Assembly: GCA_029718625.1 (NCBI GenBank)
Contig: CM056395.1
Location: forward strand, 21,868,244 to 21,932,243
Direction: 5' to 3'
Length of the DNA: 64,000 nucleotides
From: Synaphobranchus kaupii
Lineage: Eukaryota > Chordata > Actinopteri > Anguilliformes > Synaphobranchidae
Under the pieces are notes generated by a model. It was not told the DNA's origin. It worked only from the letters and a program-made list of their open reading frames with translations, and did no database searches. Shown here piece after piece: positions 1-25,000 of this stretch; position 1 is the stretch's first letter; each line of letters opens with the position of its first letter. The position numbers were made by a program, and so were the translations under genes.

Positions 1-189
1 ACCATGCGTACGCAATGTTTGCAGTCCGTGTGATATGGCGACACCGTGACAGAAAGGCAGAGGTAGAAAATGCTAAACTTTTTTAAAGCAGATTTCCGAC
101 TTTCACCCTGAGTGTTCTTTTACGCATTCTTTTACTCAAGAGTTTTATACACGTGGCCCCTGCTTGTTCTGATCATACTCACCATTCCC

Positions 190-227
<38 letters not shown>

Positions 228-298
228 TGTGTTTGTCTCTCTCTGCGGTAATGTGTGTGTCTGTCTGTCTGTGGCGTGCGTGTTCTTCTGTTGGGCAG
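1..298 (+). other. uba6 intron, 5' edge of window
   Basis: This is the end of an intron. It holds a (TG)n tract at about 192-227 and a T/G/C-rich stretch before the acceptor at 297-298. No coding sequence is seen. Confidence 0.7.
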
Positions 299-12793
<12,495 letters not shown>

Positions 12794-13020
12794 CGAGCAG
12801 AAGCCCCGCCCCCCTCCGGTCCACTGACCCCGCCCCCTTGCCCCACCCTATGGACCACTAGAAGAGTAGCACTTGACATGACTGTGTACATAGTTTTTTT
12901 TTTTTCTACTGGTTTATTTTACTGCATAGCTTCGTCTGTGCTGATGCCTTAATTCTGATCAGGATGAGGATGATGATGATGATGGTGATAATAAAATCAG
13001 TGTTGACACCTTCCTAGGTT
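12794..13020 (+). terminator. uba6: uba6 3' UTR and poly(A) signal
   Basis: The short 3' UTR after the stop holds a canonical AATAAA at 12990-12995, followed by a T/G-rich stretch (13018-13032) suited to cleavage. A second AATAAA at 15478-15483, also followed by a TG/T-rich stretch, could serve a much longer 3' UTR. Which one is used cannot be told from sequence. Confidence 0.6.
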
Positions 13021-13278
13021 TGTTTGGGGAAAGTTTCCAGGAGAGAAGAGAGAGGTGGGCCACAGGGTGAAATGGTGTGTTCTGTTTTATTTTAGTTTTG
13101 TTTTTGTTTTTTCCCCCCGTTGCTTTCGTTGGTAACGGCGCTCGGCCTCGACTGCACGGGTAGCCTAAGTGCAAACGAACGCCTCCGAACCACCAAAGAT
13201 TGTCATCACAAGTTTTTATTTCATTTTATTTTTTTTCCCCTCAAGTGTTTACTGTTTGAATTTTTGTTAAAAAAAGCG

Positions 13279-13387
13279 AGAGAGAGAGAGAGACATGAAG
13301 AGAGAGAGAGACATGAAGAGAGAGAGAGACATGAAGAGAGAGAGAGAAATGAAGAGAGAGAGAGAAATGAAGAGAGAGAGAGAGAAG
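13279..13387 (+). repeat. (GA)n with ATGAA interruptions
   Basis: A purine-rich repeat GAGAGAGAGACATGAA in about five units, downstream of uba6. Confidence 0.95.
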
Positions 13388-15800
13388 TAGCTGGACTGTG
13401 AATTAGCTGCAAACAGTTCTGTTATGCCCCTCGGTATCATGGGATACAATGATCCTCGCAGCAAAGCAGAGGGGACGGACACCCTTTTAAAGGGTTACTG
13501 TAGCACACTAAAGTAGGGTATGCTGAACAGTGAGAGACTGGGTGGAAGTGTGGTTACATTGGTGGGGATCGTCTGTCTAACCTGCCCAGGCTGTGTGTCG
13601 GTGTGTTAGTCTGTGGCCTGGAGCTTGTGCCATTTGCAGAACGTAGGTCTGCGCCAGTATGAGTCACTTCACTGCTATGCAGGCAACCCAGATCCACAAA
13701 CTCCGTTGAATATTTAGGCCTTGGATTGTTTTAAAACCTTTTTTTTTTTCTTCTTTTTTTTTTGTTACATTTTCATTAAGGTTGTGATTATTTATGACAT
13801 TTATATATCCTGTCTATTTATTTGCTTGTAATTACTTGGCCTCCAACAGGATTTTGGAATATGGGGAAATGGCCAGTGATACCGTCAAGGACATTGTGTA
13901 AGTGTGTTGACAGTTGTGAGCTACGTTGTGCATACTGAATCTGCTGAGGCTGTCTGGGTTTGATCTCCAAATGTGTAAACCTCCTCATGTAAGTCTTGGA
14001 CTGAGATGTGACTGACTGCTGTGTAATAGGGCAACCCGCATGCTCTTAAAAAAAGAAGAAGAAAACAAGGTGTAATTAAGACTTACCTGTTGGCTTTTAA
14101 AGTTGGAGAAATGAAGACTGGATAGGTCGGCACTCTTGATATTGTTTCGGTTTTAACTTTGCTCTTTTAAACAAAGATACGAGAAGAGCGGCGGCCATCT
14201 TCTAGCCGTTGGCTGTTTCGGTGTCAAGTTGTGCACGTTATCAAGAGGACGGATCTTCATCTTCATCGATCAGACCCTGAAATGCCGCCAGGAGAGCACC
14301 TTTTCCTGCAATGCTGCAGTGCTAACAATGTGAGGGTTTCATACTGTCCGCTGCCTGTAGCCTGTCAAATATAACATCCGAATGCAGGTTAGCCACCTAG
14401 CTCTGGGGGTGTCTTTGTGACTTTGTGTGTTAGTAATATCTGCCACATTTACTTTCTCCTCAAATCCGTTGGAAGGTTCGTTATGTATGAATGCACCTGG
14501 CTTAGGAACGGCGACGTTCTTGCGTGTAGTGGCAGGGCTGCCCAAACTTGCTCCTGCGTACCCCCTGTGTCTGCAGGTGTTTGTATTGGCCAGTCCTTTT
14601 GAGCTGTATGGATGTTTACCCCCCCCCCCCCCCACACACCCCAAAATATTTAGTGACCAGATGCCACATTTTTGGTGCCTAATTCTCTGTGCCGATTCCC
14701 TGTGTTTAACAATCAGACAATCAGTACCACAGTGTAGTGAAAATATATCAATTATTCCGTTTGATTAGCAAGTCTTTAACTATTGGACATACCTTCTTGG
14801 AAAACATTTGTTTCACATGGCAACAAGACATGAGATATTGTGAATGGCTAAATGACAGTAGAGAGAGCTGGATGTCACGGTGAAGCGCAGTTTGCAGTTT
14901 GGCTGTAAGAATAAAGCTAGCGCACCCCACTGGGGGGGACCCCAGGTTCAAGTTTGGGGAGTCCAGTAGAAGGGACGAATACAACTGCAGACGTTCATCA
15001 TCAGTGAGCAGAACAGCAGTCGGGGACTTATTATGAGACAATCCTCATAATTTGCAGAGTGGATTTCCACAGCCTCTTAAGGAGTGGCACCCAAACCTTA
15101 CATGGTGTGTTATCATGAGTAGCTATAGATCCCGCATCTCATATTCTAAAGAATCCTATAATTTGTGGTCAATGTAAAAAAAAAAAAAATAGAAATGACT
15201 TTACATCAACACCTCACTGACGCGTTCATTGTTCCATTGGGGATGACCACATACATGTTTCACAAACCGATGTTTAAAATGCACGCGTGTGCTAGGAATT
15301 TGCAGGAACGACGTCTGGTGTCCTCAGTTTTACCGTTAAGCGACCAACTTTATTTTTTTGCACACATTAACTGAGGTGTTCAGCTTCCTTGTTGTGAAAA
15401 GATGTCAGAGGCATAATGAATAAAACAAATGGGTATGATTGACATGTTCCCTCCTGTGACAGTTCCACAGATGGTCCAATAAACATTTGTTTTCATGAAC
15501 AAACTCTGGATGTGTTTTTTTTTCATTCAGATGTATACATGTTGCAAACTCAATCTCCTTTCTAAATATCACGTATACTTTGGAAATCACGAGAATCGCA
15601 TTGAATAACAATAATAGAATTGAGTAACCCAGAGAGTTGTCTGGCCTAAAAATAGAAACCCAGAAATTACATTTATTACCTTCTGGAAAGGCTAAAATGC
15701 GACTTTGATACGAGGTCTAGGAGTCCTGTAAATATTTTATTTACATGGCATAAAGGGGTTGAAGATATTTTTGCTGTTTTATTGTTGTGAATTTAAATTT
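13388..15800. other. Spacer downstream of uba6, no gene seen
   Basis: AT-rich sequence with poly-T runs and a C run at 14620-14632. Short ORFs have no recognisable similarity. It could be an extended uba6 3' UTR ending near the AATAAA at 15478. Confidence 0.5.
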
Positions 15801-15805
15801 AATTT

Positions 15806-16045
15806 GTGGGCGGCAGTGTAGTATAATGGTTAAGGAACTGGCCTTGCAACCGAAAGGTTGCAGGTTCGATTCCCAGGTAGGACACTGCCGTTGTACCCTT
15901 GAGCAAGGTACTTAACCTGAATCGCTTCAGTATATATCCAGCTGTATAAATGGATAATGTGTAAAAAATGCTAAAAAGTTGTGTAAGTCGCTCTGGATAA
16001 GAGCGTCTGCTAAATGCCTGTAATGTAATGTAATGTAATGTAAAT
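15806..16045 (+). mobile_element. Full-length tRNA-derived SINE
   Basis: The best preserved copy in the window: tRNA-like head with A-box and B-box (GCAGGTTCGATTCCCAG), the body TTGTACCCTTGAGCAAGG, the tail GCTCTGGATAAGAGCGTCTG and a (TGTAA)n 3' end at about 16018-16045. This tail type is typical of fish SINEs mobilised by a partner LINE. Confidence 0.92.
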
Positions 16046-16558
16046 GTTAAGTACCTTGGCTTACGTATATGGCACTGGGCAGAGTAAAACTGAACACACT
16101 TTGGTCACAGAATTCTAATGTTCACACATCCAAGGTCTCTTCAATTTAGCAACTTCAAGCATAGTTAAGTGCAGAAACCTGTAGTGGGCTTGTATTCCCT
16201 ACTCAACACAGGTAATGGAAAAAAGCAACAGACTGAAATGAGGAGAAATCTAATGGAAACCAAGCTGCATATACTATAAAGGGGTGGTAGGAGTCAGACT
16301 GAGATATGAAAGAGCTTTGCTCTGGAGGAACATAAATACAACGAATACAAATTCAGCCATGTTGGTTGCTACAGCATCATAAAGTACATATCAAACACAT
16401 ATCATAGATATAAAAAATAAAAAAATTATTCCCAACTGAGCTGATAATGGTTCAATGTGTCATGAAAACGCATTTCAAGATAATTCAAAATATTTCACTC
16501 TTTTCCACAGCATAATGCTCCTCAGCTGGCGATACTCCTAAGAGTGTATTTCACGCAC

Positions 16559-16735
16559 CTTTGTATCCCCAGAAGCCTCTTTGGTCATTATCTCGCTCAG
16601 CAGGTCATGGACTGTAGGTCCCCTTTGGACATAGAGCCAGATGGTCCGGGCTGGGTGTGGATGATCGGTGCCAATAACGTGTGCGTGGGATTGGCCCTCC
16701 CCAATATCACAGGCTTTGACGTAACCTCGGCACCA
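16559..16735 (-). CDS. Unrecognised exon-like ORF, 59 codons
   Basis: On the minus strand an open phase-0 segment is flanked by an acceptor (CTCATTCAG|TGG) and a donor (ACAAAG|GTGCGT). It includes the peptide GTDHPHPARTIWLYVQRG. Composition is not repetitive and looks protein-like. I do not recognise the family. It pairs in phase with the ORF at 16928-17016. It could be a relic or a small unannotated gene; further exons were not found. Confidence 0.3.
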
Positions 16736-16927
16736 CTGAATGAGACAAATCACAATAACATTGCACAAAAATAGGACGTGTAAAAAGCTATTTTAATACT
16801 AATTTTCAAAAATGAACAAATAAGTATTAAATAATGGATTACATTGACAGAGATAGTTTTCATGGATTTCAAAACACCGCAGTGTTCCTTGTGATTCATA
16901 CTAACAATTTTGTGCCAGAATGCTTAC

Positions 16928-17016
16928 CATGGCTGAGGTGGAGAGGAAGGGATGATCACTAGACAGATTGAGACACAACGTGTCGCGACCTTGGTTTGAT
17001 AAAACCCCTAGCACTC
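16928..17016 (-). CDS. Unrecognised exon-like ORF upstream of 16559-16735
   Basis: A minus-strand open segment ends in ATG|GTAAGC and would join in phase to the next exon-like ORF. It contains the peptide LNLSSDHPFLSTSAM. The proposed acceptor (GCTGAG|GAGTG) is weak; the terminal ATG might instead be a start codon after a non-coding exon. Family unknown. Confidence 0.25.
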
Positions 17017-17697
17017 CTCAGCTGTATTTGGGTACATCGATCTACGGAAGAGAAATGACAAGAAATTATTATTTCAGGAGTAAATAAAAAGCCATTCAAT
17101 TCCAGTTGTACTGAAAGAAAACTGGGATGGATCAGTTTGTTTTGTGTGCGAGATGGAGATAGACGTACAAAGCCATTTCAAAATGCATCAAGGTTCATAT
17201 TCAGTCGAATGGTTTAGTTTTTCCAAGCTTTTTCCATTAGGCAAATCTAAGAATGGGCTGAACCTACAATTAATGGGACAAAAAACAAATAATTGCTTAA
17301 ATTTCTGACTCTATGGTAAACATAAATCACACTCTGGTTAGGTTGAATAGATAGAGGCTTTAATCTGAGCTTGAGAATTAAGAGGCTGCTTTTGTGTAAA
17401 CCCTCATTTTGATTTGAACAGTAGTTACAGCCTTATTGCCGAACACACAGCCTTCCGGTGGAAGAGAAAAATGAATTGACTGGATTGATTGTCAAGTGCT
17501 CTGAGTGACTCAGTGGAAAAAAGCTGAAGGGTAAATCATGTGGGAAACGTTTCATAGTCAGACGCGGCAAGCTCTGACCTTAAAACTCCATCTCCTCATT
17601 GTGTAAGGTGAGTGTGTTGATAGACGGACTGGTTCTGAGGCTGGGAGACTCAACCTGCATCTCCTTCAAGCTTTGCAAGGGTCTGTGATACCACAGA

Positions 17698-17955
17698 AAA
17701 CCAAAAAACAAGGGGGATTGGCATCCTCTTGCCTCCCACCTCAAATTGACCCCCACTTGTAACTCACTGGTTGCAGGCTTGATTCGCAATTGAGGTGCAG
17801 ACACTGCAACCCTGGGTAAGCTAGGCTACTTAAGCTGATTTGCCTCAAGTGTCCAGCTATATAAATGGTTTAGATGTAACTGTATTTTGTGTAGGTTACT
17901 CTGGATATGAGCATCTGCTTTATTTGCTATATCATCTGCTATATTTTATGTAATA
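17698..17955 (+). mobile_element. Degenerate tRNA-derived SINE
   Basis: Weak tRNA-like head, the TCCAGCTATATAAATGG middle and a mutated tail (ACTCTGGATATGAGCATCTG). Confidence 0.65.
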
Positions 17956-18118
17956 CTGGAACATGTAAGAATTTCTTGACCAAAGATGTACGTTTTTACT
18001 CAGAAGCCTTATTGTACAGCATGGAGGACATAACAAAGTCCTTTAGAAGAAAAATGACTATATTACTATAGAATATCCTCATTTGATATTTTTGTTTTCT
18101 ATTATCTTTATGCTGCTT

Positions 18119-18348
18119 GGCCCCGTTTCCCAAAAGGATCTTAGAGTAAAGATCATCTTAGGCTATTTTGTTTTTATATTACTTTCATTGTATATTTGTT
18201 TTTTGTTCGTTTCTCCCTCTATCTTTATTATCTACTTTCTCTATTATTATTTATTATCTAATGTAATGTCAGTCAATTTTAATCATTTTTAAATTTAATT
18301 AAGCACAAACACAAAACCCTCTAAGATGCTTTTGGGAAATGGGGCCCT
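18119..18348. mobile_element. MITE with ~28-bp terminal inverted repeats
   Basis: The ends CCCCGTTTCCCAAAAGGATC and its near-complement at 18320-18348 enclose about 175 bp of AT-rich sequence. No transposase is present and target-site duplication is unclear. Confidence 0.7.
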
Positions 18349-18385
18349 TAGCTTCACAATGTTATTCACACACATGTGCGTGCGT

Positions 18386-18434
<49 letters not shown>
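18386..18434 (+). repeat. (CA)n microsatellite
   Basis: A pure CA dinucleotide run in the spacer between uba6 and ptpn9. Confidence 0.97.
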
Positions 18435-18436
<2 letters not shown>

Positions 18437-19350
18437 TACAGTATATATGTTGTTTAAATTATGTTTTTGAAATAAAACATCAATTTAAATAAAATAAAAA
18501 AAATGTTTTACCCACAATTGTTTATTGAACATACACACTTAGGTCATTGATAACTGAAACTGAATGGACTCTGTAAACCTTGTGCATGGACATTTTACTA
18601 ATTACTACTGCAGATTTAAAAAACCCACATCTGTACATCATCTTAATGTCTTAAAATCAGAATCAAACATGATACGCAGAGTCATAGTTCTGAGGATTAA
18701 ACATACAGGAACTTTCAGGAGCATTCAAAGTGAGTTCCTTCACATATAATCTCCATAAAATTGTACCTTTACCTTCCCTCCTGTGCATTCCCTCAGCAGG
18801 TGTCCCGAATAGTACACGGGCAATGCCGTGCCCTCCCCCCTCCCCTTGTAGATTGCTCTAGAAATGGAGTTTTGGGCTGCCATGCTGCTAAAATTTGGCT
18901 GTCCTGAAATGACAGGAGATTTACTGCAGGGAAATGATTTGATTTGGGAGACAAAAACACAAGCGGTTTCCTTCTTTACGCTCTCAGATACTCAAAGGTC
19001 AGCTGTTGTAGCTGCTGCAATGGGAAATAGGCCTAATATAATTAGATTTAGAGAATATGCGCTGGTTAACCCTCTGTTGTAATCCGTGAGGATATTTAGT
19101 TGACAGAAAAAAGGAAGTCATGCTGTGTAGAAGGACCTTTTACACATCAACTGGTAAACACATCAACTGGTGGACTTTGGATTTCAGCATTGGTTTATAG
19201 TCACTTGTGAAATTTTTGCACAATAAAAAAAAAGCAGTTTCATGAATTGTTTATGGATATGGAATAAAAATGTATAGCTACATAACTGGACTGCACTGGT
19301 TTATGAAATACCTAATGCTTCTGAAGGTAGTATTATTGATAGAAATCCTA
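18435..19350. other. AT-rich spacer, nothing recognised
   Basis: No gene, tandem array or transposon end is seen. Short ORFs are not supported. Confidence 0.5.
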
Positions 19351-19754
19351 TATACGATGAGCACCATAATTCATTGGACAGTGACACATTTTTTGTTATT
19401 TTGGTTCTGTACTCTAGCACTTTGAGTTTGAAAGGATACAATGACAATGAGGTTGAAATGCAGACTGTCAGCCTTAATCTGGATCACTTTAAGGGTTGTT
19501 TCTCCTGACAAATTTTCCTATTGAACTCTATGGAAAAATAAGTCAGGAGAAGAACTCCTTAAAGTGATCCATGATCCGTGATCCTAGCTATGTACAAAAG
19601 GATGGATGAAAATACCCTCAAATTAAAGCTGACAGTCTGCACTTCAACCAATTGTATTATTATTGTATCCTTTCAAACTCAAAGTGCTAGAATACAGAAC
19701 CAAAATAACAAAAAATGTGTCACTGTCCAATGAATTATGGTGCTCACTGTATAT
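19351..19754. mobile_element. Foldback (palindromic) MITE, ~400 bp
   Basis: Arms 19351-19475 and 19628-19754 are inverted copies of each other (ends near GAGCACCATAATTC). The centre (about 19485-19580) is itself a hairpin containing CCTATTGAACTCTATGG. Related half-arm sequence recurs at 47885-48025. It seems to truncate the 5' part of the neighbouring Tc1 copy. Confidence 0.85.
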
Positions 19755-19759
19755 ATACA

Positions 19760-20761
19760 GGCTCGGGTGTTTACGAGCAAGGATGGGTTGAGGTTGGCCA
19801 CTTTGAAAAAAAAACTGTGTGAGCAATTAGTCCAACAGATTAAGTTTCTCAATGCACCATTGCAAGGAATTTAGGGATTTCACCATCTACAGTCCATAAT
19901 ATTATTAAAAGATTCAGAGAATCTGGATAAATCTTTGTGCATAAAGGGCAAGGCTGAAAACCAATATTGAATGCCTGTGACCTTCGGTCCCTCAGACGGC
20001 ACTGCATTAAAAACCGACATGCTTCTGTAATGAATAGAACCACATGGGCTTGGGAATACTTCGGACAACCGTTGTCAGTAAACACAGTTCGTCACTGCAT
20101 CTACAAATACAAGTTAAGACTCTACTACGCATAAGCGTAAGGCATATATCAACAACATCCAGGAACGCCGCCGACGTCTCTGGACTCGAGCTCATCTGAG
20201 ATGGACTGACGGAAAGTGGAAACGTGTGCTGTGGTCTGACGAGTCCAACTTTCAAATTGTTTTTGGAAATAATGGACATCGTGTTCTTCAGGCCAAAGAT
20301 GAAAGGGACCATCCCCATTGTTACCAATGCAAGGTTCAAAAGCCAATCTTGGTATAGGGGTGTGTTAGTGCCCATGGCATGGGTAACTTGCACATCTGTG
20401 ATGGCACCATTAATGCTGAAGGGTACATATGCATTTTGGAGCAACATATGCTGCCATCTAGACAACGTCTTTTTCAGGGACGTCCCTGCTTATTTCAGCA
20501 AGACAATGCCAAGCCACATTCTGCATGTGTTACAACAGCGTGGCTTCGTAGTTAGAGAGTGCGGGTGCTACACTGGCCTGCCATATATTTATAGCGTATA
20601 TTTACAAAACAAAATAAAGTTGATTAGTTAAAACATTAAATATCTTGTCTTTGTACTGTTTTCAATTAAATACAGGTCAAAAAGGATTTTAAAATCATTG
20701 CTTTCTGTTTTTATTTACATTTTATACACAGTCCCAACTTTTTTGGAATTGGGGTTTGTAG
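19760..20761 (+). pseudogene. Decayed Tc1-like DDE transposase
   Basis: Fragments of a teleost Tc1-like transposase are readable on the + strand in shifting frames: a helix-turn-helix start near 19840, then GKWKRVLWSDESNFQIVFGN at about 20213-20272, then HGMGNLHICDGTINAEGY and GRPCLFQQDNAKPHSA near 20480-20525. Frame changes and stops make it inactive. The right end carries the TIR CCCAACTTTTTTGGAATTGG (about 20731-20750). The left TIR is missing, apparently cut by the foldback element. Confidence 0.9.
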
Positions 20762-21950
20762 AAAGTATCGGTGTGCCTTTATGATAGTACATTATGGTTT
20801 TGAATGCATTCAGTGTATTCACTCATTAAATCAATCTAACATCGAGAACGGCACGTCCGGAATCAATTCGGTAAAATGTAGAGGACGTGGACAAGTGCAG
20901 CCTTTTAAGCATTTTGCATAAAAACACATACATAGCCTACTGTAACTCATCCCATTAGAAAAGTCTAAAGTGATTAACTGGATCTGGTCCCAGTTCCTCA
21001 AAGCTGAGGGGAGTTTAGTAAATGGAAATTGCAACTTGGCTGCTCCACGGACGCGCAGAGATTTAACCCCATCGCGTGCGGCATTTGGAGCACTTTTGTA
21101 AAATGAATAAATCATGATAGCTACCAGAAACAGAGAGAAGTTGGACTGCCAGCGTTTGTTGTTTCATGTCGTGACAGTGACTGTTTCAGCTATTATCTGT
21201 GGCTAGTTAACTAACCAGCTTTATTTTGATACACCATTAACAAAGCGCACAAGAATATAGAACACTTGAGAAGTTTATACACAGAAGAAATGTTGGTGCA
21301 AATTGAACACTGCATTTAACACCCTAGGATTTGTATATGAGTCCCTGGACTTAACACCATAGGGTGTTAAATGTATACAACTATTTTTGCTGTACATTAA
21401 TCAAGAATATGAAAAAAAACTATGAATATCCTCGATTAATGTTATTATTTAATTAGTAAACTATATGAACCCTACCCAAAAATAGAATATGCAGTAAGCC
21501 AACAAGTGGTCAATTAATGATAATGCAATCAATCATGCTATGAGTTGGCTAATTATCTGGCTACCCTATAACTTGAAATAATAGCACAACCAGAAACACT
21601 GTATTAATGTTAATGTTAATAATAATAATAATACCCTTTATCACAATCAACATTGCAAGTTATTACAGCAGCTACAGGAACAATAACATTGGCTCACTAC
21701 AGACCGTAATAAAGTCAATTAATATCAGTCTGAAAACTGAAAAAACATACAGCAATATTCACCCGTTGTATTGTCATTAAAATTAAAGTAGCCTACAAAG
21801 AAATAGCAGGGATACATAACTACTTGCTAGTTGTAGATGAGCGCAGTAGCTACATAGCATGAATCAGACAAAAACTGACTCAACTGTAGCTTTATTGTGC
21901 ATTATGTTTATCGCTGCTGAATTGACTGATTCTCTGAATCGGTTGCAGGG
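20762..21950. other. Spacer upstream of ptpn9, no gene seen
   Basis: AT-rich sequence with a possible small foldback (ACACCCTAGG / ACCATAGGGTGT around 21320-21370) and no convincing ORF. Confidence 0.5.
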
Positions 21951-22084
21951 GTTGCCAGATCGGGGCCTTGGGCTGTTGAGCGGTGTGACGCGAGTCTGAC
22001 GGCGAGGCTCAGTGGGCGGGACCACAGCGACGCCGTTGCTGAGGCTTCAAGATGGCGGAAGCCCTGACAAGCCAAGAAGAGCTG
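21951..22084 (+). promoter_or_regulatory. ptpn9: ptpn9 promoter/first-exon region with YY1-like site at the start codon
   Basis: GC- and CpG-richer than its flanks and without a TATA box. CAAGATGGCGGAAG at 22048-22061 overlaps the start codon. It matches the AAGATGGCGGC-type YY1 motif often found at TATA-less vertebrate promoters, with an ETS-like GGAAG. The transcription start is not determined. Confidence 0.5.
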
Positions 22085-25000
22085 GTAAGGTTTGAGTAAC
22101 GGTCTTATTTATTTACCCTCAATTCAGATAACCGTCCCTGTGCGTCCATCGTCCAAGCACTACTTGTATTTTGTCGCTAAAGTGGTATTTTCAGGATGGC
22201 TGAATTGATATTGATAGAATTGTTGCTTTTGGTAGCACAAGTTGAGCACTCATTTAAGTGAGAAAAGGGCGATAAATAAGCGATGTAAGAGTGATTTGAA
22301 GGCCTTCCAGTATTTCCATAGTAGCCTGTTTCACGCCTTCGCTTGCAACAAGTATTACGCTATCCCGCTAACGTAACTATAGCGGCGGCATAACCCGCCA
22401 GCTAATTCTTGGAAACCGCTGGTTAGCTGACATTTAGCTACCTACTGAGCGCGAACGCTATTTGGCTAACTAACGTTAAGCTATTCGCCTGTGAGACACT
22501 CAATGTCTCTCAAAAATGAACTTACTTACTTAGCTAACGTTACCTGTCTGGCAGCAGCCCAGCTTGCAATATTAACGTTAAAGCGTTAGCTAACGTACAT
22601 AACTTACTGTCGCTACTAGTTAACTCCATCAAAAATGTCTCACCTTCTAACGTTGATAACGTTATACATTCAATACGTTTTGTTCGCGCATTAACGTTAT
22701 TGCTAAAGGCAAAGCGGGCGAAATTTTGAATATCAGCCTATGTAAGGCGAGGTTAGGAAAAAAAAAAAAACGTTACCAAGCTATACGTTAGATGTGGGCA
22801 ATATGCATGTGAAGTTTTCTATATAACTAATATTCATATGCATTGATTAATGCGTACACATGTATTGTGCAGCATTTGAACATGCTCGTTGATGTATTGC
22901 TGGTTAATTTAACGTGAGCTAAATTTCCTATTAGACACATTTACACGATCTTGTTGACGTCCCGGTTATTTGGCAGATCAAGAACCGGCATAGCCAACAG
23001 CCATGCCTTTGTTATAGTCGATGGCTATAACGTTAGTCCATAAGTGACATTGTAGTCATTGTGTCTGGGCGGCAAGTTTACCGACTGATCACTCAGAGGT
23101 AGAGCCTGGTCTGCGCTAAAGAACAAAACGTGATGAAACGTCGCGATGTCCATATCGCCTAGTGTCATCGCTACTGTTAATTAAAGGCTTTTTGAATGGC
23201 CGTAGTTAAATTTATAAATTGTAAATTGTTCTATGATTACTGTATGTTGGCTATACAGTCTTGCATGTTGTCATTTCCAAATAGATCTTTCAAGTTATAA
23301 AGAAAATTATTGTTAAAGCTTGTTCGCGAACCCATGGACCTATTAATAAGGTTTAACGTCAGCCTATACGTTTTTATAAAGCCCCTTGCCCCCAACAAGG
23401 CCGAACGCTATACAATAAGGCTGTATTAGACCATTTATAGCTGTTGAATTTACATGAAACATGCATTTGTGTGGATTGATGATTTTGGGACGTAGACATT
23501 TGAATGTGTGCTGCGGTTGCTGGGTGCCGGTGCCTGACATTGTGATTCATTCTGCGCTGCAGTCAGCCCGTAAGTGGACCACTTGATCATCACTTGTTCC
23601 GTGGATCAGCTGGGTTACTGCAGTGGATTAAAGTGGTGTGTTTAACCCATGGTTAACCCACTTTTAATGTTAAACATTCTCGTACAATGAATTGACCTCA
23701 ACGTTCTCCTGGTGTTTCTTAGACAGATGACAGACATATATTTTTTAAATCAGATTGTTTTTATATATAACTAGCAGCATCTTGCCGTTGACCATGACAG
23801 CAGTACTAAGGCATTTCATGGGAGTAATATTTTATTTTTCTCCCTTGTTTGATCAGTTCATTGCTTAATCGGTGCTGGAGGCTATCGCATGTCCGGAGTG
23901 ATTTAATGACGCCAGATTTCATCATAAACGCAATATTTTAAAATTTGATTTGTTGCCGTCCATGGAGGATTTAATAACTTTAGTGGCATTTAGATTCCGG
24001 AATCATGGCCTCGTAGTCATCACGGAAAACAGTAACCCGTCTGTATAATAGTAATTTGAAATTCCAGATGAATCACGCTGAGGGGTTCTGTGCCATTTGT
24101 GTCAAACTAAGGCCTGGTTCTGCTGGATGTTTTATAGGTCCTGTAAACCTCTTTTCTTCAGCTTTCTCTTTTAGTCTGAGAATATTTGCAAACACTAAGG
24201 ACAGGGCGTTTGTTAGTTAGACCTTCTTTTTGCCTGCACCTCTGAGGGCCTGGGAGGTCGCCAGGCTTGCAAGGCTGAGAGATATTCAGGGCTACTGGTG
24301 TGTCACAGCGGGGTGTAGAGAGTTCACGCTGTGTTCTCTGTGTCTGTCAGACGGTGTCTTTGACCTCGTGCTGACTCTTGTCCGCTCTGTTATCTCACTT
24401 CTAGTGTCCTGCGGCTCCAGCCAAAGTCTTTGACATTTTAGACTCTTCACGAACGGTGTGGCCCTTTTCAGGTGGAGATGAGATCAAAGATGAGACTATT
24501 TGAATGCTAAATTTTGATATTACAAATTCACTGTTTGAATCGGGCCGTATCTGTGCTGGGTCAGGCTGTGGAGGATGTGGGTAAATCACACCTCTGTGTA
24601 TATCTGTGCTGGGTCAGGCCGTGGAGGAGTTTGGTAAATCACACCTGTGTGTTTATCTGGGCTGGTTCTGGCTGTTCAGGAGTTGGGTAAATCACACCTG
24701 TGTGTATATCTGTGCTGGGTTAGGTTGTGGAGGAGTAGAGTAAATCACCTCTATATGTATATCTGTGCTGGGTCAGGCTGTGGAGGACTTGGGTAAATCA
24801 CCTCTGTATGTATATCTGTGCTGGGTTAGGCTGTGGAGGAGTTTCTGGCGGAGTTGAGGGCTCTGGAGCAGCCCAGCGTGGTACTGGTGTCCCAGACCAC
24901 CGCCTTCAAGTTCCTCATCGCCCGCAAGTTTGACGTGTCCAGAGCCATCGACCTCTTCCAGGCGTACAAGGTAAGTACAAACCCCCTCACTCGACTGTGT

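Noticed and set aside
13848..13902. Possible small + strand exon with acceptor and donor-like ends
   Set aside because: Only ~17 codons, located after the uba6 stop, with no partner exon or recognised similarity.
15806..16045. tRNA-like sequence with A and B boxes
   Set aside because: It is the head of a SINE with body, tail and 3' repeat, and similar heads recur seven times in the window. No intact tRNA gene is supported.
17580..17690. Minus-strand ORF end with the peptide SPSLRTSPSINTLTLHNEEM
   Set aside because: It looks protein-like and follows a plausible acceptor, but it stops, no partner exons were found upstream, and it does not join the ORFs at 16559-17016.
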